A stretch of 14,570 nucleotides of DNA from an uncultured Allobaculum sp. (GCA_910577085.1 CAJTLE010000075.1:1-14570); one strand, 5' to 3'. Shown: positions 7,399 to 13,915, counted from the first letter of the stretch. Translations and numbers: made by a program. The notes: generated by a model from the letters alone, not told the origin.

Positions 7399-7427
7399 AT
7401 CTTAGCCAAACAAGCGCAGGATGTCAA
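7399..7427 (-). promoter_or_regulatory. main promoter of rplM-rpsI
   Basis: On the minus strand a perfect -35 TTGACA (7422-7427) and a TAAGAT -10 (7399-7404) are separated by exactly 17 bp. This is the best promoter match in the window and fits a highly expressed ribosomal operon. The start is predicted near 7392. Confidence 0.85.
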
Positions 7428-7542
7428 TCCAGGATGCTGTTTCTGCGCATTCTTTTTTCCCGACGATCGTAGAGCAGATCTGGGAAAGGATTTGGCTGGG
7501 CGGCTTTATCCATCGGTAATCTTTTCTTTTGTATTCATCAGT

Positions 7543-7629
7543 TTCCAGGCTTGGCCGCCTGGAATGGATCTCTTTTTCAATCCGATCAGATGTTACACGC
7601 TTTCAGGCGTGTCATCCTGATTAGAGATC
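7543..7629 (-). ncRNA. folded RNA element upstream of rplM, unidentified
   Basis: Reading leftward, GATCTCT (7623-7629) pairs with AGAGATC (7567-7573), a 7-bp closing stem. Inside are ATCAG/CTGAT and a 6-bp ACACGC/GCGTGT hairpin with a 6-nt loop (7595-7612). A second hairpin follows with a perfect 8-bp stem TTCCAGGC/GCCTGGAA (7543-7564). The distal promoter predicts a start at about 7629, the first base of the closing stem. No T-run follows, so it may be the 5' part of a long rplM leader rather than a free RNA. I do not recognise a riboswitch class. Confidence 0.4.
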
Positions 7630-7635
7630 TTTTCG

Positions 7636-7663
7636 ATTGTAATAAATTTTTCGCAAAAATCAA
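7636..7663 (-). promoter_or_regulatory. distal leftward promoter upstream of the folded element
   Basis: On the minus strand TTGATT (7658-7663) and TACAAT (7636-7641) are 16 bp apart, with A/T tracts further upstream. The predicted start is near 7629, about 240 nt upstream of the main rplM start. Confidence 0.55.
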
Positions 7664-7835
7664 AACAAATCTGCTTCTTTTTTCAAAAAAATTTTTAGAA
7701 GTTCATCCTGCCCGAAGTGTTTGAAAATCCAACCACAATCAGATGGTTTTAAACCGCAATTTTTCCCCATTTTGGCGATTTCACAGATCGTAGTTCAAGG
7801 AGCTTTCAGATGGTTTTCACTCGATTGCCTTGTTT

Positions 7836-8768
7836 TCATTGATCATCAGACAAAATGGACTTCTGATTCTTTGTGGTTTGATTTTCCTGATCCATCTCTT
7901 TGTGATCCACTTCTTCTTGATTCGCTTCTTTGTGATCCACCTGTTCGTGATCAGCCGGTTCATGATCGGCTTCATCATCTCCCTTACGCATACCCATTGC
8001 CTTGGCCAGATCCAGCGTGAGTTCGGGAAGTTCTTCAGGGTAGCCGACTTCAATCAGATACAGACCTTTGGCCGGAGCATTGAACCGACAGGCGTTTTTG
8101 TCTTTGGCTTCCAGAATGCGTTTGAGCTCAGACGTATCAATCTGGCCCGTGCCAACCGCGATCAAGGCCGCACTCATCATCCGCACCTGATAGCGCAGAA
8201 ACCCATTTCCCTTGAAGATAAGACGGACATCTTTACCTTCTTCTTTGACTTCAATGCTGGTGATCGTCTTCACCCGAGGTTTACGCGGGTCAATCTGCGC
8301 ATTACAGAACGAAGTAAAATCATGGGTTCCTTCCAGGATTTTTGCCCCCTGGCGCATTTTCTCCAGATCCAGCGGCCGATAGACATATGTTTTATACGGC
8401 TCTGTAAAAGGGTTGTCTCGTTCAGTGGTAATCACGTATTCGTAATGCTTCGAGCAGGCCGAAAAACGGGCATGGAATCGACCCGGAACCCGTTCAACTT
8501 TCTGGATCCGGATATCTTTGGGAAGCAGAGTATTTAAAGCCATGTAGTAGCCGTATTCAGAAATGTTATCCGGTCCATCAAAATGAAAAACCTGCCCCAG
8601 CGCGTGCACACCGGCATCTGTACGGCCGGCAGCCGTGATGGCAGCAGGTTGATGGATCACTTTTTCAAGGGCTTCTTCAATCACTGACTGAATGCCGTTT
8701 GAATTGATCTGTTTCTGAAATCCGGCATAACGATGGCCGTCGTAAGCAACAGTCACTTTATACCGCAT
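7836..8768 (-). CDS. truA: tRNA pseudouridine(38-40) synthase with acidic repeat tail
   Basis: TruA isomerises uridines 38-40 in tRNA anticodon arms. The catalytic motif GRTDAGVHA is present with Asp51. RFSA (101-104), the KHYEY segment (107-111) and the FLRYQVRMM segment (190-198) also match the family. The core ends near residue 243 (EVGYPEE), the normal TruA length. About 65 further residues form an acidic, His/Gln-rich tail; residues 265-294 are six imperfect copies of a five-residue xExDH unit. The tail has no known TruA function and is probably disordered. The ATG at 8768 has AGGAG upstream overlapping the ecfT stop (11-nt gap), so truA is co-transcribed with ecfA1-ecfA2-ecfT, the standard Firmicutes order. 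Confidence 0.95.
   Translation of the reverse strand: MRYKVTVAYDGHRYAGFQKQINSNGIQSVIEEALEKVIHQPAAITAAGRTDAGVHALGQVFHFDGPDNISEYGYYMALNTLLPKDIRIQKVERVPGRFHARFSACSKHYEYVITTERDNPFTEPYKTYVYRPLDLEKMRQGAKILEGTHDFTSFCNAQIDPRKPRVKTITSIEVKEEGKDVRLIFKGNGFLRYQVRMMSAALIAVGTGQIDTSELKRILEAKDKNACRFNAPAKGLYLIEVGYPEELPELTLDLAKAMGMRKGDDEADHEPADHEQVDHKEANQEEVDHKEMDQENQTTKNQKSILSDDQ
7888..7977 (-). repeat. six tandem 15-bp repeats in the 3' end of truA
   Basis: Six imperfect 15-bp units start at 7888, 7903, 7918, 7933, 7948 and 7963, each beginning TGAT on the plus strand. They keep the truA frame, since 15 is a multiple of 3, and encode the xExDH pentapeptides. Copies differ at the third to twelfth positions, so the array is not freshly duplicated. 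Confidence 0.9.
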
Positions 8769-8779
8769 TGTATTTTCTC

Positions 8780-9577
8780 CTATAACCAGGCAATCGCAAT
8801 ATCGATGCCAAGCAATAAAAACGCAAGGGCAAGACCAATGTAGTCTACGTTGGTCATCTTCAGCGTTTTATAGCGCGTACGCGGACGGGATGGATCATAC
8901 CCACGAGCTTCCATGGCGTTAGCCAGCTGGTCGGCTCTGTCAAAAGCAGAAACAAACAGGGGAACGATCAGGGAAAGAATAGCACTGATTTTTTCCTTGA
9001 GGGTACCGTTCTGCATATCCACACCACGCGAAGCCTGCGCGTTCATGATTCGGTTGGTCTCATCAATCAGGGTTGGAATGAACCGTAAGGCAATCGAGAT
9101 CATCATTGCAATGACATGGGCTGGCAGGCCGATTTTTTCAAATGGCTTGAGCAGCTTTTCAATGCCTAAAGTCAGATCCAGGGGTTTTGTTGTCGCCGTC
9201 AGGATCGTACACAGAATGATCATCAGCGTCAGACGGATGACGATGTAGGCCGTCTGAACCAGAGCGTCGGAATAAACTTTGAACCAGCCCCACGCAAATA
9301 ACAGGGTTCCGGTATGCATCACCAGAACGTTGATGACCAGCAAGAAGACCATCATCAAAAGCATTGGCTTCAAGGCCCGCATCGCAAAGGACAGCGACAG
9401 CTTGGACAGATACAAAGCCAGGATGATAAACACCACAATCGGCAGATAGCCCCAGAAGCCAGCTGGAATAAAGACCGCAATCATCAGGATAAACAAAATG
9501 AGAATCTTGGCGCGCGGATCCATCCGGTTGACAACCGAATTCATTGGCAGGTAGCGGCCTAAAGCAATATTATTCAT
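8780..9577 (-). CDS. ecfT: ECF transporter transmembrane component EcfT
   Basis: This 265-aa membrane subunit couples the two ATPases to interchangeable substrate-binding S components in vitamin and metal uptake. Hydrophobic segments lie near 24-57, 70-95, 108-128, 151-170, 197-211 and 245-264. The two cytosolic coupling-helix motifs are recognisable: SRG at 183-185, where Ala-Arg-Gly is usual, and ARG at 224-226 in AMEARGYD. The ATG at 9577 overlaps the end of ecfA2 by 8 nt and has AGGTG upstream. No S-component gene is present here, as expected for group II ECF systems whose S proteins are encoded elsewhere and share the module. Confidence 0.95.
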   Translation of the reverse strand: MNNIALGRYLPMNSVVNRMDPRAKILILFILMIAVFIPAGFWGYLPIVVFIILALYLSKLSLSFAMRALKPMLLMMVFLLVINVLVMHTGTLLFAWGWFKVYSDALVQTAYIVIRLTLMIILCTILTATTKPLDLTLGIEKLLKPFEKIGLPAHVIAMMISIALRFIPTLIDETNRIMNAQASRGVDMQNGTLKEKISAILSLIVPLFVSAFDRADQLANAMEARGYDPSRPRTRYKTLKMTNVDYIGLALAFLLLGIDIAIAWL

Positions 9578-10430
9578 GACCGTTCACCTGTCTTTCTACT
9601 TCTTTGGCCAGTTCGTCCAGCGAATAAGTATCCGGATTGATCTGGAAGCCTTTGTTCTGAAGCATTTCCTTGAGTTTGACAATTCCTGGCGGGTTGATGT
9701 TAATCTCGCGCAGAATTTCTGGATGCTTGAAAAACTCGTGAACAGGCATCTGGGTTTTGACCTGACCATCGGCCATGACGATGACTTCATCGCAATACTG
9801 CAAAACGTGTTCCATATCATGACTGACCAGCAGGATCGTCTTGCCGGCTTCTTTGTTCAGCCGCATGAACAGGCTCATCATCTCTTTGGCAGATTGTGGA
9901 TCCAGACCGGCTGCCGGCTCATCGAGGACCAGAATATCCGGGTCCTGAACCAGAATGCCCGCAATGGCTACCCGGCGTTTCTGACCACCGGAAAGTTCAA
10001 ATGGGGAACGTTCCAGATAGCTTTCATCCAGTCCGACAAGCGGCAGGACTTCCTTGATACGCTGCTGGGTCTCTTCTTCAGAGACGCCAAAGTTTTTCGG
10101 ACCAAAGGCAATGTCTTTGGCAATGGTCTCTTCAAAGAGCTGGTATTCCGGAAACTGGAAGACCAGTCCGACTTTCTTGCGCAGCATCTTGGCATCTTTG
10201 AGCTTTGTATCCGGGGTGATATGAAATCCTTCAATATCAATGCTTCCGGCTGTCGGCTTTAACAGAGCGTTGAGGTGCTGGACAAGTGTTGATTTTCCGG
10301 ATCCGGTCTGGCCGATAATGGCAGTGACTTTTCCTTCCGGAATTTCCAGGTTGATGCCTTTCAGGGCCTTGTGTTCAAACGGAGTGCCCGGCGAATAGGT
10401 GTATTCTAAGTCGTTTATTTTGATGGACAT
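9570..10430 (-). CDS. ecfA2: ECF transporter ATPase EcfA2
   Basis: This 286-aa cytosolic ATPase pairs with EcfA1 to drive ECF transport. Motifs are Walker A GQTGSGKS (40-47), Q-loop Gln92, signature LSGGQ (146-150), Walker B DILVLDE with catalytic Glu171, D-loop AGLDP and switch His204. The C-terminal region (about 225-286) is the family-specific extension used for dimer contacts. The ATG at 10430 follows GGAGGAG at 2-8 nt. The start overlaps the ecfA1 end by 16 nt, and the stop overlaps ecfT, so translation is coupled across the cluster. Confidence 0.95.
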   Translation of the reverse strand: MSIKINDLEYTYSPGTPFEHKALKGINLEIPEGKVTAIIGQTGSGKSTLVQHLNALLKPTAGSIDIEGFHITPDTKLKDAKMLRKKVGLVFQFPEYQLFEETIAKDIAFGPKNFGVSEEETQQRIKEVLPLVGLDESYLERSPFELSGGQKRRVAIAGILVQDPDILVLDEPAAGLDPQSAKEMMSLFMRLNKEAGKTILLVSHDMEHVLQYCDEVIVMADGQVKTQMPVHEFFKHPEILREININPPGIVKLKEMLQNKGFQINPDTYSLDELAKEVERQVNGHE

Positions 10431-11233
10431 AACTCCTCCACAAGATCTTCTGTTGTCAGCACCGGCGGCAGATTGAGGCCGGCTTTATTGAACGCCCGGG
10501 CTGCCTTTAAGGCAAAGGGCAGTTCCAGGCGCAGACGATTCATCAGCTGATCATTCAGGAACACGTCTTCCGGCTTGCCAACAGCCGCAACGGTTCCCTT
10601 GTCGAGAACGATCACCTGCTCAGCCTGCGCTGCTTCTTCCATATCATGGGTGATCGAAAGAATGGTGATGTTCTTTTCTTCATTGAGGCGGCGGATCTGC
10701 GCATTGACACTGGCTTTCCCCTGCGGGTCAAGCATGCTGGTGGACTCATCAAAAATGATGATGTCTGGCGCCATGGCCAGGATGCCGGCGATCGCCACAC
10801 GTTGTTTCTGTCCGCCGGAAAGGTTCGTCGGTTCAGCATCCAGATAATTGCTCATTCCGACTTTGGCGGCACTTTCTTCGATAATGCTTTGCATCTGTTC
10901 CGTCGGGACGCAATGGTTTTCCAGACCGAACGCGATGTCATCGGCTACAGTAGAGCCGATAAACTGGTTATCCGGGTTCTGGAATACAATTCCAACATGA
11001 TCCCGGACTTCAGAGAGAGTTTCATCCGTCAAAGGCGTGCCAAGAACCTGAATGGTTCCGGAACCTGCTTCCAGCAGACCGATGATCAGTTTGGCCAGGG
11101 TGGATTTCCCCGAACCGTTATGACCGACGATGGCTGTATAGCTGCCTTGAGGGATCGATAAGGAAATATCCTTTAAAACCGGTGTCTCGCCATCATACGA
11201 AAACGAGAGGTGATCTAATGCAATGGCTTCCAT
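10415..11233 (-). CDS. ecfA1: ECF transporter ATPase EcfA1
   Basis: This 272-aa ATPase is the first gene of the ecf-truA operon. Motifs are Walker A GHNGSGKS (37-44), Q-loop Gln85, signature LSGGQ (138-142), Walker B IIIFDE with Glu163 followed by STSMLDP (a typical EcfA1 stretch), and switch His196. Both ATPase sites of the EcfA1-EcfA2 dimer look intact. The ATG at 11233 has a GGCGGAG-type site very close upstream. A perfect TATAAT sits about 30 nt before the start. The paralogue assignment rests on gene order and the FDESTSMLDP stretch. Confidence 0.95.
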   Translation of the reverse strand: MEAIALDHLSFSYDGETPVLKDISLSIPQGSYTAIVGHNGSGKSTLAKLIIGLLEAGSGTIQVLGTPLTDETLSEVRDHVGIVFQNPDNQFIGSTVADDIAFGLENHCVPTEQMQSIIEESAAKVGMSNYLDAEPTNLSGGQKQRVAIAGILAMAPDIIIFDESTSMLDPQGKASVNAQIRRLNEEKNITILSITHDMEEAAQAEQVIVLDKGTVAAVGKPEDVFLNDQLMNRLRLELPFALKAARAFNKAGLNLPPVLTTEDLVEELCPSK

Positions 11234-11261
11234 ATTCTCCGCCTTTCCAAATTTCCTATGT

Positions 11262-11267
11262 ATTATA
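11262..11267 (-). promoter_or_regulatory. -10 element of the ecfA1-ecfA2-ecfT-truA operon
   Basis: A perfect TATAAT on the minus strand lies 28 nt before the ecfA1 ATG, giving a leader of about 22 nt. I see no good -35 at 16-18 bp, so strength or activator dependence is uncertain. Confidence 0.5.
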
Positions 11268-11368
11268 CAAAATGATTGCCGTCATCCATCATCTGGTCTG
11301 CATTGCTCCATGATTTCCCTTTTTTCAAAGGGCTTTCAGCGATTTTCTGTCTGTTTTGAGCACTCATG

Positions 11369-11406
11369 AAAAAAGAACCTGAGCGTTTATGGTAGCTGAG
11401 GTTCTT
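11369..11406 (-). terminator. intrinsic terminator of the nitroreductase unit
   Basis: On the minus strand AAGAACCT (11399-11406) pairs with AGGTTCTT (11373-11380), with an inner AGC/GCT pair, followed by TTTTTT (11369-11374, partly within the stem). It lies about 145 nt past the nitroreductase stop, giving a long 3' UTR. Confidence 0.8.
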
Positions 11407-11551
11407 GATTCCGCTTCGATCATTGATCCACTGCAGGATCATACTCCCCTGCACGTTTCAATCAGGCATCTGGATCAGGCGTCTCGATTGGACTTTTGAA
11501 TCCGTTCTTTCGTTTTCACGTCGACTTCCAGCTTGTTTGGCGGTTACCGTT

Positions 11552-12052
11552 CTAGCGGATCCAGGTAATCCGGCTTTCATCAAAGCGGTCGACGACTTTG
11601 CTTTCATGTGCTGGGTGGCCAACTGGAATCAGAGCATAAGGCTCTACACTGTCATCCAGATTTAAAACATCAGCCAGATATTCCATTCTGTCTGTAAGCG
11701 GGGCTACACCAAGGCAGACGGCACCGAGATTCTGGGCTGTGGCTTCCAGAAGCAGGTTTTCAATGCAGATTCCCATATCAATCGCGTTGTATGGCGGACA
11801 AGTATTTTCCTTGCGACAGATCACCGCAAGCAATACCGGAGCATTGGCCGCAAAGTGGGAGTATGGAGAAACTTCAGAAAGCTTCTTTTTGAGTTCCGGA
11901 TTGGTCACGACAATAAACTGCCAAGGCTGGGAGTTCATTGCGGAAGGAGCCTGCATACCGGCTTTAAGAATATTGAGGATCTGTTCATCACTGACCGGTT
12001 CATTGGTCCACTGACGGATAGAGGTACGTTTAAAAATTGGGTTTTCAGTCAT
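11552..12052 (-). CDS. nitroreductase-family FMN flavoprotein
   Basis: This 166-aa protein belongs to the nitroreductase/NADH oxidase superfamily, whose members are usually FMN-binding homodimers that reduce nitro compounds, quinones or flavins with NAD(P)H. The N-terminal RTSIR (9-13) and NSQPW (40-44) segments are the usual FMN-contact regions. The AIDMGICIEN stretch (90-99) and LGAVCLGVAP (109-118) are typical of the fold, and GHP (144-146) is also normal. I chose the ATG at 12052, with AAAGGAAG 8 nt upstream; a TTG 45 nt earlier lacks a site. The start overlaps the end of a 44-codon ORF by 8 nt. The substrate is unknown. Confidence 0.88.
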   Translation of the reverse strand: MTENPIFKRTSIRQWTNEPVSDEQILNILKAGMQAPSAMNSQPWQFIVVTNPELKKKLSEVSPYSHFAANAPVLLAVICRKENTCPPYNAIDMGICIENLLLEATAQNLGAVCLGVAPLTDRMEYLADVLNLDDSVEPYALIPVGHPAHESKVVDRFDESRITWIR

Positions 12053-12179
12053 TCTTTCTTCTTCCTTTCCATCCATGAAGCTGGTGATCTTCTGCAAAGT
12101 ATAACCCGCACCAGGTCGATTTCTTGTCCTGCTTCATGAACCAGGATTCATCATCCTGAACTGACTTCATTGCTTTCAT
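12045..12179 (-). CDS. small 44-aa ORF overlapping the nitroreductase start
   Basis: I do not recognise this protein. The ATG at 12179 has GGAGGTGG (12189-12196 on the complement) 9 nt upstream, a better site than that of the nitroreductase. Its TGA overlaps the nitroreductase ATG in ATGACTGA, the pattern of coupled translation. The 44 residues are polar and charged, with three Trp and one Cys, no membrane segment and no signal peptide. It may be a real small protein or a leader ORF that couples translation. A TATAAT overlapping its ATG (12178-12183) is a caution: if that is the -10, the ORF start would be excluded from the mRNA. Confidence 0.5.
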   Translation of the reverse strand: MKAMKSVQDDESWFMKQDKKSTWCGLYFAEDHQLHGWKGRRKND

Positions 12180-12231
12180 TATAAAAGTCCACCTCCAATT
12201 TTCTGCCAATGAGACCGAAATCGCCGATCGC

Positions 12232-12259
12232 GCCAAGTGCTTTCAGCCATGTGCTTTCA
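12232..12259. repeat. tandem 14-bp direct repeat upstream of the nitroreductase unit
   Basis: Two adjacent 14-bp copies, GCCAAGTGCTTTCA (12232-12245) and GCCATGTGCTTTCA (12246-12259), differ at one base. They lie 53-80 bp upstream of the small ORF's ATG, a position that suits a regulator binding as a head-to-tail pair. Function is inferred from position only. Confidence 0.55.
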
Positions 12260-12387
12260 ATAGAGACTTTAATTCCTGAAAAAACATCCGATCACTGCAT
12301 CACATGGCCAAAATACGGTTGCCAGAAAAAGCAGAAGGAAAAAGACCGGCCCACCTAAAACGGCAAGAAAGAAAACCGCATGGCAAG

Positions 12388-12420
12388 AAAAAAGGGATTG
12401 CTTATTCAAAAGCAAATCCC
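12388..12420 (-). terminator. intrinsic terminator overlapping the stop codon of the 154-aa gene
   Basis: On the minus strand GGGATTTGCTT (12410-12420) pairs with AAGCAATCCC (12394-12403), with one bulged base, followed by TTTTTT (12388-12393). The 5' arm is the last coding sequence and the TAA (12402-12404) lies at the loop/3' arm, so the hairpin doubles as the end of the gene. Confidence 0.85.
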
Positions 12421-12866
12421 AGGTAAGTCGAATTGGTGCTGACCAGCAGCGATTTGAGCAGCTCGTCAAATTCTTCAATTTCTTTCCGATCTTTTGGACC
12501 ACGGATAATGGCATCCAGAACTTTCGTATCGTTTTCATATGTACTCGAATATCCAGCATCCGCAAGTGCTTTCTGGAACTCTTCGGCTTTGGATGGATCG
12601 ACCAGGAAAGACAAGGTCACAGCGGCTTCGTCATCCAGTTCATTCCATTCGCCAAGATCCTGATCCAGATATTCTTCATCTCCAGCCGGGTAAGCAGCAG
12701 GAACTTCATCTTCTGTATCTTCGTCAGCTTCGTTATCCATTAAATAAGCATCCAGCTCATCCATTTTCGCATTGCGTTTTTCAATCAGACGATAAATGGC
12801 ATAGCAGGCGCCTGCAATTGCGGCCAGAGCGGCCAGAAACTTTAATACTTTCTCCAGTGTTTTCAT
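12402..12866 (-). CDS. membrane-anchored acidic protein of unknown function (154 aa)
   Basis: I do not recognise this family. A short basic N-terminus and one hydrophobic segment (about 8-27) are followed by basic residues (30-35), suggesting a single membrane anchor. A strongly acidic linker (about 44-80) follows, then a compact C-terminal region (about 81-154). That region has alternating strand- and helix-like stretches (AVTLSFLVD, then AEEFQKALADAG) and could be a small ferredoxin-like domain; this is only a guess from the pattern. The ATG at 12866 has GGGAGGG about 7 nt upstream. The gene lies 21 nt after the 133-aa anchored acidic protein and ends in its own terminator, so it is the last gene of the trmR operon. 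Confidence 0.8.
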   Translation of the reverse strand: MKTLEKVLKFLAALAAIAGACYAIYRLIEKRNAKMDELDAYLMDNEADEDTEDEVPAAYPAGDEEYLDQDLGEWNELDDEAAVTLSFLVDPSKAEEFQKALADAGYSSTYENDTKVLDAIIRGPKDRKEIEEFDELLKSLLVSTNSTYLGFAFE

Positions 12867-12887
12867 GCTTATTCCCTCCCGACTGAT

Positions 12888-13289
12888 TTAGGCTTCAGGC
12901 TCTTCGGCCGGCTTGTCTTCGGTTTCAGATGCTTCAGCTGGTTTTTCTTCTTCTGGAGCAGCTGGTTCTTCTTTTGCTTCTTCAGGCTGTTCTGGCAGTT
13001 CTTTTTCAACTGGGGCAATAGCCGGAACACTTTCTACTTCTTCAGGTTTTGCAGGTTCTTCAACTGCAGAGGTTACTTCACCATCCGGTGCAATGGCTGG
13101 CAGCGATTCTTCTTCTGGAGCAGCTTCGTGAACAGGTTTCTGATCAGCTTCTGGCTCTTCGTCATAGTGATCGTCAAGAATCAGATCATCGTCCTCTGCT
13201 TTCTTGTCTTCAGTCAGTTTTTTTACTCCTTCAAGAATCAGACCGGCAGCTCCAATAATCAGAGCGCCTTTTAACAGAAATTTAAACAT
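12888..13289 (-). CDS. membrane-anchored Glu/Pro/Ala-rich protein of unknown function (133 aa)
   Basis: I do not recognise this protein. Residues about 4-22 form one hydrophobic segment; Lys-rich positions follow (23-30), then a long acidic, Pro/Ala/Glu-rich, presumably disordered tail to the C-terminus. Two copies of an eight-residue motif, ESLPAIAP (61-68) and ESVPAIAP (86-93), stand out; their codons have diverged, so they are old or selected. The ATG at 13289 has AAGGAGG about 10 nt upstream and overlaps the methyltransferase stop by 8 nt (ATGTTTAA), indicating coupled translation. It shares the anchor-plus-acidic-region layout with the next gene. Whether the tail faces inside or outside is not clear. 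Confidence 0.78.
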   Translation of the reverse strand: MFKFLLKGALIIGAAGLILEGVKKLTEDKKAEDDDLILDDHYDEEPEADQKPVHEAAPEEESLPAIAPDGEVTSAVEEPAKPEEVESVPAIAPVEKELPEQPEEAKEEPAAPEEEKPAEASETEDKPAEEPEA

Positions 13290-13875
13290 GCTGCTTCTTC
13301 CTCCTTGTCAATGCAATCCCATCTCCCATATCCAGGATCTCGGTTTCAAAGTCATCCAAAGACTCCAGAAACGCGCGATAGCGCTGCAGTCTTTTAATCA
13401 GACCTTTTGTGTGTCGGTTATTTGTCCGCTCTGGATGCTGGACCAGACCATGAAAGAACATGTTGTCTGAAACCACCACCCCATCCTCACTCAGATACGG
13501 AGTGTAGCGTTCAAAAAACCGCTGGTACTGGCCTTTTGCCGCATCGATAAAGATCAGATCATAGGACTCTTTGGGAATCTCTGTCTCTAAAGCATCACCT
13601 TCAATGAGCATGACCCGATCTTCCAGTCCGGCTTTGCGGATGTTCTCACGGGCAACGGCTGCCATTTCCGGGTCTTTTTCAATCGTCACAACGTGCAGAT
13701 CTTCAACAGTCATCGCAGCAGTGATGGCCGTCCGGCCGATCGCCGTTCCGATTTCCAGAAACCATTTCGGCTTGAGGCTTTTGAGCAGTGACTCCATGTA
13801 TTCCATCGAATCTGCCTGCAAAATGGGAACGAGATGTACAATTCCATAGCGTGTCAGCTCGTCAAACGTATTCAT
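13282..13875 (-). CDS. trmR: SAM-dependent O-methyltransferase, TrmR/YrrM-like
   Basis: This 197-aa protein has the class I methyltransferase fold of the metal-dependent catechol/caffeoyl-CoA type. The SAM motif EIGTAIG is at 41-47, acidic Glu66 ends strand two, and the metal-site residues Asp111 (FIDAAKG), Asp137 and Asn138 (SDN) are present. The closest family I know is B. subtilis YrrM/TrmR, which methylates 5-hydroxyuridine at tRNA position 34; this copy is shorter at the N-terminus. The gene symbol is a family-level inference. The ATG at 13875 is fixed by an in-frame TGA 15 nt upstream and has no visible Shine-Dalgarno site. It is the first gene of an operon with two anchored acidic proteins. 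Confidence 0.82.
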   Translation of the reverse strand: MNTFDELTRYGIVHLVPILQADSMEYMESLLKSLKPKWFLEIGTAIGRTAITAAMTVEDLHVVTIEKDPEMAAVARENIRKAGLEDRVMLIEGDALETEIPKESYDLIFIDAAKGQYQRFFERYTPYLSEDGVVVSDNMFFHGLVQHPERTNNRHTKGLIKRLQRYRAFLESLDDFETEILDMGDGIALTRRKKQHV

Positions 13876-13886
13876 AAAATGATGGT

Positions 13887-13915
13887 ATCACAAAACAAGT
13901 TCACGCGGTTTTCAG
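13887..13915 (-). promoter_or_regulatory. weak promoter candidate before trmR
   Basis: On the minus strand CTGAAA (13910-13915) and TGTGAT (13887-13892) are 17 bp apart, each matching the consensus at four of six bases. The start would be near 13880, leaving only about 5 nt before the trmR ATG, which would explain the missing ribosome-binding site. Confidence 0.3.

Larger units (their letters stand above)
7335..7835. other. intergenic region between truA and rplM
   Basis: This 501-bp spacer holds two leftward promoters, the rplM leader and a folded RNA element, all listed separately. An A/T-tract block (7674-7701, A- and T-runs inside CTTCT/AGAAG) lies just upstream of the distal promoter and could act as an UP-like element or a weak truA terminator. 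No convincing intrinsic terminator follows truA, so some ecf-truA transcripts may read through. Open frames here lack ribosome-binding sites. Confidence 0.6.
11234..11551. other. intergenic region between nitroreductase and ecfA1
   Basis: This 318-bp spacer contains the ecfA1 promoter -10, the nitroreductase terminator (11369-11406) and a small inverted repeat TGATCC/GGATCA (11424-11441). No ORF with a ribosome-binding site is visible. Confidence 0.6.

Noticed and set aside
7424..7513. Leftward 29-codon ORF between the folded element and the main rplM promoter
   Set aside because: It has no good ribosome-binding site and its stop overlaps the -35 of the rplM promoter. It could be a leader peptide of the distal transcript, but nothing positive supports it.
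7500..7545. Hammerhead-like core (CTGATGA followed by GAAA) on the minus strand
   Set aside because: The bases between the two core motifs (ATACAAAA) cannot form the required stem II, and no matching stem I/III arrangement or cleavage triplet was found.
7830..8537. Rightward 235-codon open frame opposite truA
   Set aside because: It is antisense to truA, which has intact catalytic motifs. The hydrophobic Phe/Ile-rich N-terminus comes from reading the 15-bp repeats backward.
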